6,001 bases of DNA from DATKKG01 sp964475215 (GTDB lineage: Archaea; Thermoproteota; Nitrososphaeria; Conexivisphaerales; DTJL01). Below are positions 1 through 4,574 of the stretch, piece after piece. Made by a program: the position numbers and the translations under genes. The first letter of the stretch is position 1. Every line of letters begins with the position of its first letter. The stretch is taken from positions 1 to 6,001 of the forward strand of contig CAYYVT010000086.1 of NCBI GenBank assembly GCA_964475215.1, given 5' to 3'. A model generated the notes under the pieces. The model was given only the letters and a program-made list of their open reading frames with translations, had not been told where the DNA came from and made no database searches.

Positions 1-50
1 ACCTTTGCGCCCTCGAGGAGGGGAGATCCACAAGCTTTGCAGGGTTTCAT
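1..50 (-). CDS. Zinc-ribbon protein, N-terminal fragment (cut by left edge)
   Basis: Reading leftward from ATG 50-48 gives 16 complete codons, MKPCKACGSPLLEGAK, before the edge; the last two bases (GT) begin a likely valine. The CxxCG knuckle at residues 4-7 followed by a short 'SPLLEGAKV' stretch is the usual first half of a small archaeal zinc ribbon, whose second CxxC pair would lie outside the window. An in-frame ATG at 68-66 would add six residues. It sits only about 10 nt from the TATA box at 75-82, so it should lie upstream of the transcription start. ATG 50 is about 28 nt from the box centre and fits a leaderless message. The gene diverges from the orphan gene at 217. Function is unknown; many such proteins are a ribbon plus a membrane or other domain. 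The fragment is too short to say which. Confidence 0.6.
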   Translation of the reverse strand, partial: MKPCKACGSPLLEGAK

Positions 51-74
51 GTGAGCTCCGTCGGCCATGAGGCT

Positions 75-82
75 GATATAAG
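75..82 (-). promoter_or_regulatory. TATA box of the leftward zinc-ribbon gene
   Basis: On the minus strand this reads CTTATATC, preceded by the A-rich CAAAA that would serve as a TFB recognition element. Its centre lies about 28 nt before ATG 50, the expected spacing for a leaderless archaeal transcript. Read on the plus strand the same bases (GATATAAG) could weakly support the divergent gene at 217, with a leader of roughly 110 nt, but the flank there is a poorer match. Confidence 0.55.
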
Positions 83-203
83 TTTTGATGGCCGATGACC
101 CTGATTAGGGGCGCGTCCCAGCCAGGCGTCTCTCTTCTCCGCCACGCCAAATCGAAGCCGCCCTGTAGGAAGCTGAAGGAAAGGCATAACTGTGCGGCAT
201 TTC

Positions 204-208
204 GAGGA
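204..208 (+). promoter_or_regulatory. Shine-Dalgarno site for the gene at 217
   Basis: GAGGA lies 8 nt before ATG 217. The reading frame is closed by TAA at 187-189 and has no other ATG, GTG or TTG between that stop and 217, so this site and the closed frame together fix the start. This gene therefore appears to have a leader, unlike most others in the window. The rest of 83-203 shows no further gene or RNA that I can recognise. Confidence 0.5.
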
Positions 209-216
209 ATTGCGCG

Positions 217-1098
217 ATGTCGGCCTATAGTCTGGTTCCGGGCTTCGACGCCGTGTACAAGGTCATGGATAATACAGCTTCGGTCATGCTTAGGAGCGAA
301 TCCCCCACCAAAGTTGAGAGCGCCGCCATCGGGCCAGCCAGGGTTGCATTCGTATGGCTTCCGCCCAAGGGGCCCAAGAGGAGGTGGCGTCCCCAGCCGA
401 CCTTCATCTCCCAGGAGCCGCTTAATTTCAGCACGTCGGACGTTGACGATGGGTCACGTCTGTACGAATTCGCAATTGAAGATGTCTTCCCTCCATTCGG
501 GATAGTCAAGGAGGACTGCAGCGGCCTCCTTGTCGCTCCCGCCGTGTGTTTTTCAATCTCACGGGGCCCGAGCATATGGGCCATCCTCCTTCATTCCGGG
601 TGGACTCCCCCGAAACCTCAGATGCCGGTCTCCGAGCTTTCATCCTCCTCCGAGCCGGATGCGGCCAAGGCATTGATCGGGCTTGGAGACAGTGGGGCCG
701 TCGTAGGAGAAGTGCATGTTCCTCAAGAGGGATTCGATAGAGTGCGTCTCGTGATGAGGCGGGAATTGGGCGCCTTCTCCTCTGAGCAGCTCCTTGGCGA
801 AGTCGAGAAGGGCTCCACCAAGACGCTCCTCTGGCTACCCATCCTCAGGGACTTTGGGACAGTGCTGATTTGCGAAGCCGACTCGAAGCTCGGCCAGTTC
901 AGCGGCCTCCTTCAACAGCTGGGGGCTGAGGTGACCACTACCTCCCTCTACAAGGCGAACCTAACTCAGGACTTCGTCATATGCGACGGTCCTGGGATGA
1001 GCTATCACCTATGTCTTGTCGGAGAGAAGGAGGGCCGTTACGACGTGCTGGACCAGGCTCCGGTGTCCCTAGCGGGTTCTCCGCAAGGCTTGAGCTGA
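217..1098 (+). CDS. Orphan soluble protein, 293 aa, no recognised family
   Basis: I do not recognise this protein. It has no signal peptide and no convincing membrane helix, so a cytoplasmic location is inferred. Residues 1-46 resemble a mixed alpha/beta start. Residues 47-63 are a proline- and arginine-rich basic stretch that may be a loop or nucleic-acid contact. Residues 83-130 are hydrophobic and strand-like. Residues 139-150 are a Ser/Glu-rich linker. Residues 160-280 form a second alternating strand/helix block. Five cysteines are scattered with no metal-binding spacing. Third codon positions favour G/C throughout and arginines often use AGG, as in its neighbours, which supports real coding over the 119-codon antisense frame inside it. 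The start is set by a good SD site and a closed frame. The downstream membrane gene has its own TATA box, so an operon is not required. It could be a two-domain regulatory or ligand-binding protein, but nothing here shows that. Confidence 0.7.
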   Translation: MSAYSLVPGFDAVYKVMDNTASVMLRSESPTKVESAAIGPARVAFVWLPPKGPKRRWRPQPTFISQEPLNFSTSDVDDGSRLYEFAIEDVFPPFGIVKEDCSGLLVAPAVCFSISRGPSIWAILLHSGWTPPKPQMPVSELSSSSEPDAAKALIGLGDSGAVVGEVHVPQEGFDRVRLVMRRELGAFSSEQLLGEVEKGSTKTLLWLPILRDFGTVLICEADSKLGQFSGLLQQLGAEVTTTSLYKANLTQDFVICDGPGMSYHLCLVGEKEGRYDVLDQAPVSLAGSPQGLS

Positions 1099-1124
1099 AG
1101 GCGTGGCCCGTCCTCCTTCCAACG

Positions 1125-1132
1125 TTAATTAA
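1125..1132 (+). promoter_or_regulatory. TATA box of the small four-helix membrane gene
   Basis: TTAATTAA stands out in a GC-rich setting just past the stop of the preceding gene. Its centre is about 20 nt before ATG 1149 and about 26 nt before ATG 1155. No SD site precedes either ATG, so a leaderless transcript starting near 1155 is the simplest reading. Confidence 0.5.
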
Positions 1133-1148
1133 TCTCGAGCTCCCCGCT

Positions 1149-1511
1149 ATGCTGATGGTGGAACCGCCCATACGGCTTCGACTCGACTACCCTTATCTGG
1201 CATCTATGGTCGGGGGCTTCTTGGTCTGCCTAGATTATGCTGCAATCATGGTAACGGTCCCCAACCTATCCCTCGAATACGTGGCTTACTACCTGATGGC
1301 CTTCGTCTTCGGCGTCGGCATGGTCATGGGCGCCTACATGTACCGGAGGATCAAGGCCCGACGCTGGCTATATGTCGTCATGGTCACCTCTCTCCTTGGG
1401 CTCTTCCTGGGAATCGGCATCCTCTCAGAGTTAGGGGCGTTCCTTGGGTCAATTTCCTCCATCTATCTTCTCACAAAGACCAGGGTCCAGCCACCTGTTC
1501 AGCGGGACTAG
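1149..1511 (+). CDS. Small integral membrane protein, four predicted helices
   Basis: The 120-residue product (118 if translation begins at ATG 1155) is almost all hydrophobic. Approximate membrane segments from the first Met are residues 17-37, 43-63, 70-92 and 94-109. A basic patch (YRRIKARR) after helix two suggests an inside loop under the positive-inside rule, and the tail (TKTRVQPPVQRD) is short and polar. The frame is open back to 981, but that stretch overlaps the end of the previous gene, has a composition unlike a protein N-terminus, and lies upstream of the TATA box at 1125-1132, so it is excluded. No family is recognised. The shape resembles many uncharacterised archaeal four-helix proteins, and its role is unknown. 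It converges on the SpoIIM-domain gene. Confidence 0.7.
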   Translation: MLMVEPPIRLRLDYPYLASMVGGFLVCLDYAAIMVTVPNLSLEYVAYYLMAFVFGVGMVMGAYMYRRIKARRWLYVVMVTSLLGLFLGIGILSELGAFLGSISSIYLLTKTRVQPPVQRD

Positions 1512-1601
1512 GCGGTAACCTTGGCCTTAGAGACCCCACGGAAGCCTGGCCTGCCTCCTCATGTGGCCGCGCAAGGTCCCCGGCCGTCAAGCCGACGTCT
1601 G

Positions 1602-1614
1602 ATCAGGCCCTGAT
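1602..1614. terminator. Short inverted repeat between convergent genes
   Basis: ATCAGG-C-CCTGAT is a perfect inverted repeat. As RNA it would fold with a 5-bp stem (ATCAG/CTGAT) and a GCC loop, plus a possible G-U pair outside. No T-run follows on either strand, so a termination role is only inferred from its place between two convergent genes. The rest of 1512-1641 shows no ORF or RNA gene that I recognise. Confidence 0.25.
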
Positions 1615-1627
1615 TCATAGGGTCGCC

Positions 1628-1640
1628 GCGTTGGCAACGC
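1628..1640. terminator. Second short hairpin just past the SpoIIM-gene stop
   Basis: GCGTT-GGC-AACGC forms a 5-bp stem with a 3-nt loop, one base beyond the leftward gene's TAG stop (1644-1642). Its position directly after a stop codon suits a transcript 3' end or RNA-stability element. Archaeal termination relies mainly on U-tracts and none follows here, so the role is uncertain. Confidence 0.25.
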
Positions 1641-1641
1641 C

Positions 1642-3204
1642 CTAGGTCCACCCCGCCATCCTCATTATGATGGGGGTGAGGTTCCCTTCGATCAACCCCG
1701 CTACGAGGAAGAGCAGGGCCAATCCGACGACGACGTATACCGTCTGCCTTGCCACGGAGTGGAACTCCTCTTCCAGCGCCGGGTCGCCATTTCGAGTAGT
1801 CCGAAGGAAGGCGACGCCGAGCTTAATGCCGGCGGAGCCCGCAATTACGAAAGAAGGGATCTCAATGATCCCGTGAGGGAGAAGCGCGGCGGCGAGCATC
1901 GTCGTGTTGGGCGCAAGGCCCGTGACGGCGCCGATCAGCACACCGTTCAGGAAGAGCGTCACGAAGGGGGCGACTGAGAACCATACCCCCGAAAGGGCGG
2001 TGGCGAGGCTCACCTGCCAGTTGTGAAAGAAGATGTAGATGCCCAATGAGAGCGGCAGGCTTTCGGTCACAAGGGGGTTGATCTTCCCCGGGGTGTACCC
2101 CACGCTGTAGAGGATCTGTGTGATCCCGTTCTGCTCCACGAAGATGCCGACCACCCATCCGATCACTATGGCCAGGGCGGATGTCAGGTGGTATGGAAGG
2201 TTCCTCGTGTCCAGGGCGAAGGCCTTCAATTCCCCTAGGCCCTTTCTGAAGCTACCCCATAGAGATCTCAGCAGGGGCCAGAGGTCCGCTGTGAAAGAGG
2301 GCCGGAACTCGACGGGGGGAGGCTCAGTCAGCCAGAACTGTCGGTACATGTAGGTCTTGGTCAGGTGCAGGACGGGGGTCACGATTATCAGCACGCAGAC
2401 CGAGGCGAGGGACGAGAGGGGGAGGCTCCCGCCTGGAACAGCGGATGCCATGTAGGTCACGGCGGATGTGAATACCACGTAGACGAGACCGTAGATTACA
2501 GAGGAGCCGAACATCTGCCTGGAAACCGATATGCTGCGGCGCACGGCTGCCGAGCCTGATATCCCATCGGCCATCACCACCACGGGAGAGAAGATCAGGA
2601 GGGCGGAGAGGACCAGGGTGCAAGCGGTCCCGGCCGCGAGAGATGCTATGACGATCAGGCCGGCGATCAGACCGCTTCCAAGGAGTGCGACGGCCACCGA
2701 CACCAGCGATGCCGCGATCAACGGGGCCACCGTTACAAAAGACGAGACAACGTAGGTCCAAGCCATGCTCCTCCATCTCTCCTTGAACTTCTTCATCACC
2801 TCGGCTATCCCCACATGTGACCCCTGGAGCGCCATCCAGTAGGAGCCGAACTCTGCCGAGTACACGTAGCCGCTGGCAAGGACCGTCACGACGACAGCGA
2901 CGATCGTAGCTGGCACCAGGAACGCCGAGGCCGTCCAGACGAACTGGGGGGAGGCAAGAAGGCTGCCCAACGACGTGAAATCCAAAGAAGCCACGGCCTG
3001 GGCGACCTCGCGTATCCACTCCGTCTTCTCCAGCAGGACGACGACCCCCAGTATGGCTATCCCGAATATGGCCTCCACCAGCACCGTCAGCGAGGTCGAG
3101 AGCATGGTTGGCACGGAGAGCGCCGGGTTGTCCCTCCATGTCCAGTAGGCCCGGGGCAGGGTTCGGTCAATGGAGACTTCCTTCCGGGGCGACTGGGCCA
3201 TCAT
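1642..3204 (-). CDS. Large membrane protein: N-terminal six-helix region fused to SpoIIM (DUF95) domain
   Basis: This 520-residue integral membrane protein has two parts. Residues ~31-285 hold about six helices (near 31-58, 86-115, 147-176, 179-210, 232-255, 262-282). They carry the pattern 'ADGISGSAAVRRSISVSRQMFG' in shortened form around residues 212-233, reminiscent of the GPDPase-membrane/DUF975-like superfamily. A charged linker (285-335) follows. Residues ~338-508 match the SpoIIM family: FFHNWQVSL at 392-400, the 'LFLNGVLIG' helix at 417-425, and LLPHGIIEIP at 441-450 leading into a glycine-rich helix. SpoIIM in Bacillus belongs to the engulfment complex that remodels the cell wall; archaeal members have no established role, and sporulation is not implied. 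Two consecutive ATGs (3204, 3201) lie 25-28 nt from a TATA-like box, and no SD is present. The usual SpoIIM protein is about 200 residues, so the N-terminal half is an added domain. Membrane shaping or transport is inference only. Confidence 0.85.
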   Translation of the reverse strand: MMAQSPRKEVSIDRTLPRAYWTWRDNPALSVPTMLSTSLTVLVEAIFGIAILGVVVLLEKTEWIREVAQAVASLDFTSLGSLLASPQFVWTASAFLVPATIVAVVVTVLASGYVYSAEFGSYWMALQGSHVGIAEVMKKFKERWRSMAWTYVVSSFVTVAPLIAASLVSVAVALLGSGLIAGLIVIASLAAGTACTLVLSALLIFSPVVVMADGISGSAAVRRSISVSRQMFGSSVIYGLVYVVFTSAVTYMASAVPGGSLPLSSLASVCVLIIVTPVLHLTKTYMYRQFWLTEPPPVEFRPSFTADLWPLLRSLWGSFRKGLGELKAFALDTRNLPYHLTSALAIVIGWVVGIFVEQNGITQILYSVGYTPGKINPLVTESLPLSLGIYIFFHNWQVSLATALSGVWFSVAPFVTLFLNGVLIGAVTGLAPNTTMLAAALLPHGIIEIPSFVIAGSAGIKLGVAFLRTTRNGDPALEEEFHSVARQTVYVVVGLALLFLVAGLIEGNLTPIIMRMAGWT

Positions 3205-3224
3205 GGAAAGTTTGAAGTCTGACT

Positions 3225-3233
3225 CTTAAAAAG
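3225..3233 (-). promoter_or_regulatory. TATA-like box of the SpoIIM-domain gene, overlapping a T-run
   Basis: The minus strand reads CTTTTTAAG, centred 25 nt before ATG 3204 and 28 nt before ATG 3201, with no SD between. The same T5 run lies about 25 nt past the end of the leftward yjbQ/small-ORF transcript and could also serve as its U-tract terminator, so one site may do both jobs. Confidence 0.45.
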
Positions 3234-3256
3234 CTTGGACTCGAGCGCACCCTCGG

Positions 3257-3358
3257 TCAGAACTTCATCCTTCTGGAGGCCGGCGTCCCCACCATGACCA
3301 CCACCGAGGCGAAGCCTAGCAGGACGGACACGTCTACCTCAAGGCCCAAGGTTCGCAC
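3257..3358 (-). CDS. Possible tiny hydrophobic protein (30-33 aa) coupled to yjbQ
   Basis: Directly after the yjbQ stop (TGA 3362-3360) the minus strand carries GAGGTG, which overlaps that stop and is a strong SD match. Six nucleotides later comes TTG 3349, opening a 30-residue frame to TGA 3259-3257. An in-frame GTG at 3358 would give 33 residues. The product starts GLEVDVSVLLGFASVVVMVG and ends in a basic tail (SRRMKF), so it could be a single-pass membrane peptide with an inside C-terminus. The SD overlapping the stop, the spacing, the hydrophobic centre and the basic end support it. Against it are the very short length, a non-ATG start and the ease of finding open frames in GC-rich DNA. 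No family is recognised. It would be co-transcribed with yjbQ. Confidence 0.3.
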   Translation of the reverse strand: MRTLGLEVDVSVLLGFASVVVMVGTPASRRMKF

Positions 3359-3359
3359 C

Positions 3360-3773
3360 TCATATCCCGATGACTTCGAGCACGACCCTCCTTGCCCTCC
3401 GAGGGCCGTCCAGTTCAACGAAGAAGATGGACTGATAGGCCCCAAGAGTCAGGGCTCCCCCTGCGATGGGGACCGAAACCGACGGCCCGAGGTATGCCAC
3501 CGCCAGATGAGCGTGGGCGTTGTCGTCTATGATATTGTGAAGCCACGTCCCCCGCTGTGGGAAGTCCTCTCCTATCTTGGAGATTACGTCATGAAGGAGG
3601 CCCCGTTCGTTCTCGGTGACAAGGACCGATGCCGTCGTGTGGGTGGACCAGATCAGGCAGATGCCCTTGGTGACTCCGCTGTCCCTCGTGGCTTCGATGA
3701 CCCTCTCGGTGATGTCGATGAGCTCCCTGTTCTGCCGTGTGTCGAGGAGCACCTCCTTGATTATCGTCTTCAA
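3360..3773 (-). CDS. yjbQ: YjbQ/UPF0047 family protein (secondary thiamine-phosphate synthase fold)
   Basis: This 137-residue protein is a full-length match to the YjbQ/UPF0047 family (TIGR00149). Visible signatures are STHTTAS at 43-49, the acidic TENERG at 53-58, H79 followed by DDNAHAHL at 83-90, the VPIAGGALTLGAYQ block at 101-114, and the closing FFVELDGPRRARR at 117-129. Bacterial YjbQ shows weak thiamine-phosphate synthase activity and can complement thiE loss, but its true role is unsettled; family structures show a trimer with a metal-like site built from the conserved His/Glu/Asp residues. It should be cytoplasmic. The start is TTG 3773. The frame stays open for 36 codons upstream but contains no ATG, GTG or TTG, and a CTTAAAGG box lies about 30 nt before the TTG, so a near-leaderless TTG start is the best fit. 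Alba lies upstream with its own promoter, so the two need not be functionally linked. Confidence 0.92.
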   Translation of the reverse strand: MKTIIKEVLLDTRQNRELIDITERVIEATRDSGVTKGICLIWSTHTTASVLVTENERGLLHDVISKIGEDFPQRGTWLHNIIDDNAHAHLAVAYLGPSVSVPIAGGALTLGAYQSIFFVELDGPRRARRVVLEVIGI

Positions 3774-3799
3774 CTCAGGGGACCTTTGGTCGGCGAGGG

Positions 3800-3807
3800 C
3801 CTTTAAG
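3800..3807 (-). promoter_or_regulatory. TATA-like box of yjbQ
   Basis: The minus strand reads CTTAAAGG, centred about 30 nt before TTG 3773. This is the same geometry and nearly the same core (CTTAAA) as the Alba promoter. It supports TTG 3773 as the real start despite the open frame upstream. Between it and the Alba stop (3808-3921) I see no gene, only weak GAAGCC/GGCTTC inverted sequence. Confidence 0.45.
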
Positions 3808-3921
3808 GTGATGCCCCGCTCAGCTTCAAACCAATGCGGGTCAGCGTCTCGTGCGCTGATTCTAGATCTTACGAAGCCTTGCTACCGCTAGGGCAGGAAG
3901 GTGAGCCTCCCTTGGCTTCCG

Positions 3922-4197
3922 CTACATCGCCAAGATGATTTCTACGCTGGAGACGTTGCTGATAGTGTTGGTCTCGGCGTTCTTGAGCTGTTCGGTGTCG
4001 ATCTTTATTTCCTTGACCTTTGCTTCAGTAGCGAACCGCTTCCTCGTAATTTCGGCCACGTCTACGGCCGTGCTTATTGCCTTCCCTCTGGCCTTGATGT
4101 GCACCTCATTCACTCCATTTTGGAAGAGGGTGAGGCACGCAAGGACATAGTTCATCGCAGGCTTCTTTCCGATTAGTACGGTGTTTGGTGCGGACAT
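3922..4197 (-). CDS. albA: Alba DNA/RNA-binding chromatin protein
   Basis: This 91-residue protein is a full-length Alba, the abundant dimeric nucleoid protein that coats DNA and also binds RNA in most archaea. The N-terminal block VLIGKKPAMNYVLA (residues 7-20) carries the paired lysines K11-K12, equivalent to K16-K17 of Sulfolobus Sso10b; the first of these is the residue acetylated by Pat and deacetylated by Sir2 there. The KARGKAISTAVDVAEITRKRF block (35-55) is the second DNA-contacting and dimer-forming element, and the C-terminal strand is VEIILAM (85-91). It lacks the basic Lys/Arg tail seen in Sso10b. ATG 4197 has no SD but lies about 32 nt from a TATA-like box, so a nearly leaderless, probably strong transcript is expected. 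A small zinc-ribbon gene diverges from it. Confidence 0.97.
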   Translation of the reverse strand: MSAPNTVLIGKKPAMNYVLACLTLFQNGVNEVHIKARGKAISTAVDVAEITRKRFATEAKVKEIKIDTEQLKNAETNTISNVSSVEIILAM

Positions 4198-4225
4198 TTT
4201 GAATCCGAATAGCCTAGATGGGGGT

Positions 4226-4233
4226 GTTTTAAG
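4226..4233 (-). promoter_or_regulatory. TATA-like box of the Alba gene
   Basis: The minus strand reads CTTAAAAC after an A-rich GAAACACA that could be the TFB element. The box centre is about 32 nt before ATG 4197, implying a leader of only a few nucleotides. On the plus strand the same bases read GTTTTAAG and could also start the divergent zinc-ribbon gene with a leader of around 60 nt, but that is weaker. Confidence 0.5.
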
Positions 4234-4315
4234 TGTGTTTCCCTAACGGGGCTCTGATGAAGGCCACGTCTCAGGCGATCCCGCCCCAGCCGGAACGAGC
4301 TATCTCCCCTTAGTG

Positions 4316-4558
4316 ATGTGGAGCAAGGAAGTAATACAAGGAGGCCGTCGAATCGCTGTGCGCGCAAAGTGCCCCAAATGCGGCGCCGTCTTTGAGGTGG
4401 CCCCCGGATTCAGCCTCATCCACGCGGGTCGCTATCGATACACCAAATGCCCGGCCTGCAAGAAGCGGAGCATGATGGACAACTTCGTCAAGGATCCGGT
4501 CACATGGCCACCCGAGGATGAGGGCGATTGGAAGCCCCATGACGAGGACAAGTCCTGA
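4316..4558 (+). CDS. Small zinc-ribbon protein, about 67-81 aa
   Basis: Counted from ATG 4316, residues 19-22 form CPKC and residues 45-48 form CPAC, two CxxC knuckles 22 residues apart that should bind one zinc as a ribbon. Between them lies FEVAPGFSLIHAGRYRYTK, and after them a conserved-looking SMMDNFVKDPVTWPPEDEG tail that ends acidic. The start is unsettled. GTG 4313 and ATG 4316 have no SD. GTG 4358, in frame and just before the first knuckle, has a strong AAGGAGG at 4338-4344, but 13 nt away, longer than usual; it would give a 67-residue protein beginning at the ribbon. Such proteins are often nucleic-acid or protein adaptors, but no function can be assigned. It diverges from Alba and ends 16 bp before the convergent permease stop. 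Confidence 0.75.
   Translation: MWSKEVIQGGRRIAVRAKCPKCGAVFEVAPGFSLIHAGRYRYTKCPACKKRSMMDNFVKDPVTWPPEDEGDWKPHDEDKS
4338..4344 (+). promoter_or_regulatory. Strong SD-like site inside the 5' end of the zinc-ribbon ORF
   Basis: AAGGAGG is the best SD match on the plus strand in this region. The only in-frame start codon downstream of it is GTG 4358, 13 nt away. It may mark the true start of the zinc-ribbon protein, or be a chance purine run within codons of a longer N-terminus. Confidence 0.25.
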
Positions 4559-4574
4559 AGGCGCTCCTGCCACC

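Noticed and set aside
95..505. Rightward 136-codon open frame
   Set aside because: It overlaps the better-supported frame at 217, has no SD, and its composition (rich in Arg, Pro and Ser) is typical of an out-of-frame reading of GC-rich coding DNA.
225..584. Leftward 119-codon frame antisense to the orphan gene
   Set aside because: It is antisense to the orphan gene's coding frame, has no promoter or SD that I can see, and the plus frame continues coherently for 500 more bases past its start.
981..1148. N-terminal extension of the four-helix protein
   Set aside because: It overlaps the end of the previous gene, has Arg/Gly/Pro-rich out-of-frame composition, and lies mostly upstream of the TATA box at 1125-1132.
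1512..1641. Possible tRNA or structured RNA in the convergent gap
   Set aside because: There is no T-loop GGTTCGAATCC-like sequence, no acceptor-stem pairing and no conserved RNA motif that I recognise; only two short hairpins are present.
2324..3139. Long 271-codon leftward frame in another register inside the SpoIIM-domain gene
   Set aside because: It is extremely rich in Arg, Gly and Asp with no hydrophobic pattern, a common shadow in GC-rich genes; the membrane-protein frame has clear helices and SpoIIM motifs.
3294..3806. Rightward 170-codon frame antisense to yjbQ
   Set aside because: It lies opposite a full-length conserved YjbQ protein and shows no motif of its own.
3808..3921. Hairpin or small gene between Alba and yjbQ
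   Set aside because: The GAAGCC/GGCTTC pairing is short and widely separated, and the open frame there has no start codon.
4310..4573. Leftward frame antisense to the small zinc-ribbon gene
   Set aside because: The plus strand carries two correctly spaced CxxC knuckles, which chance would rarely give; the antisense frame has no supporting signal.
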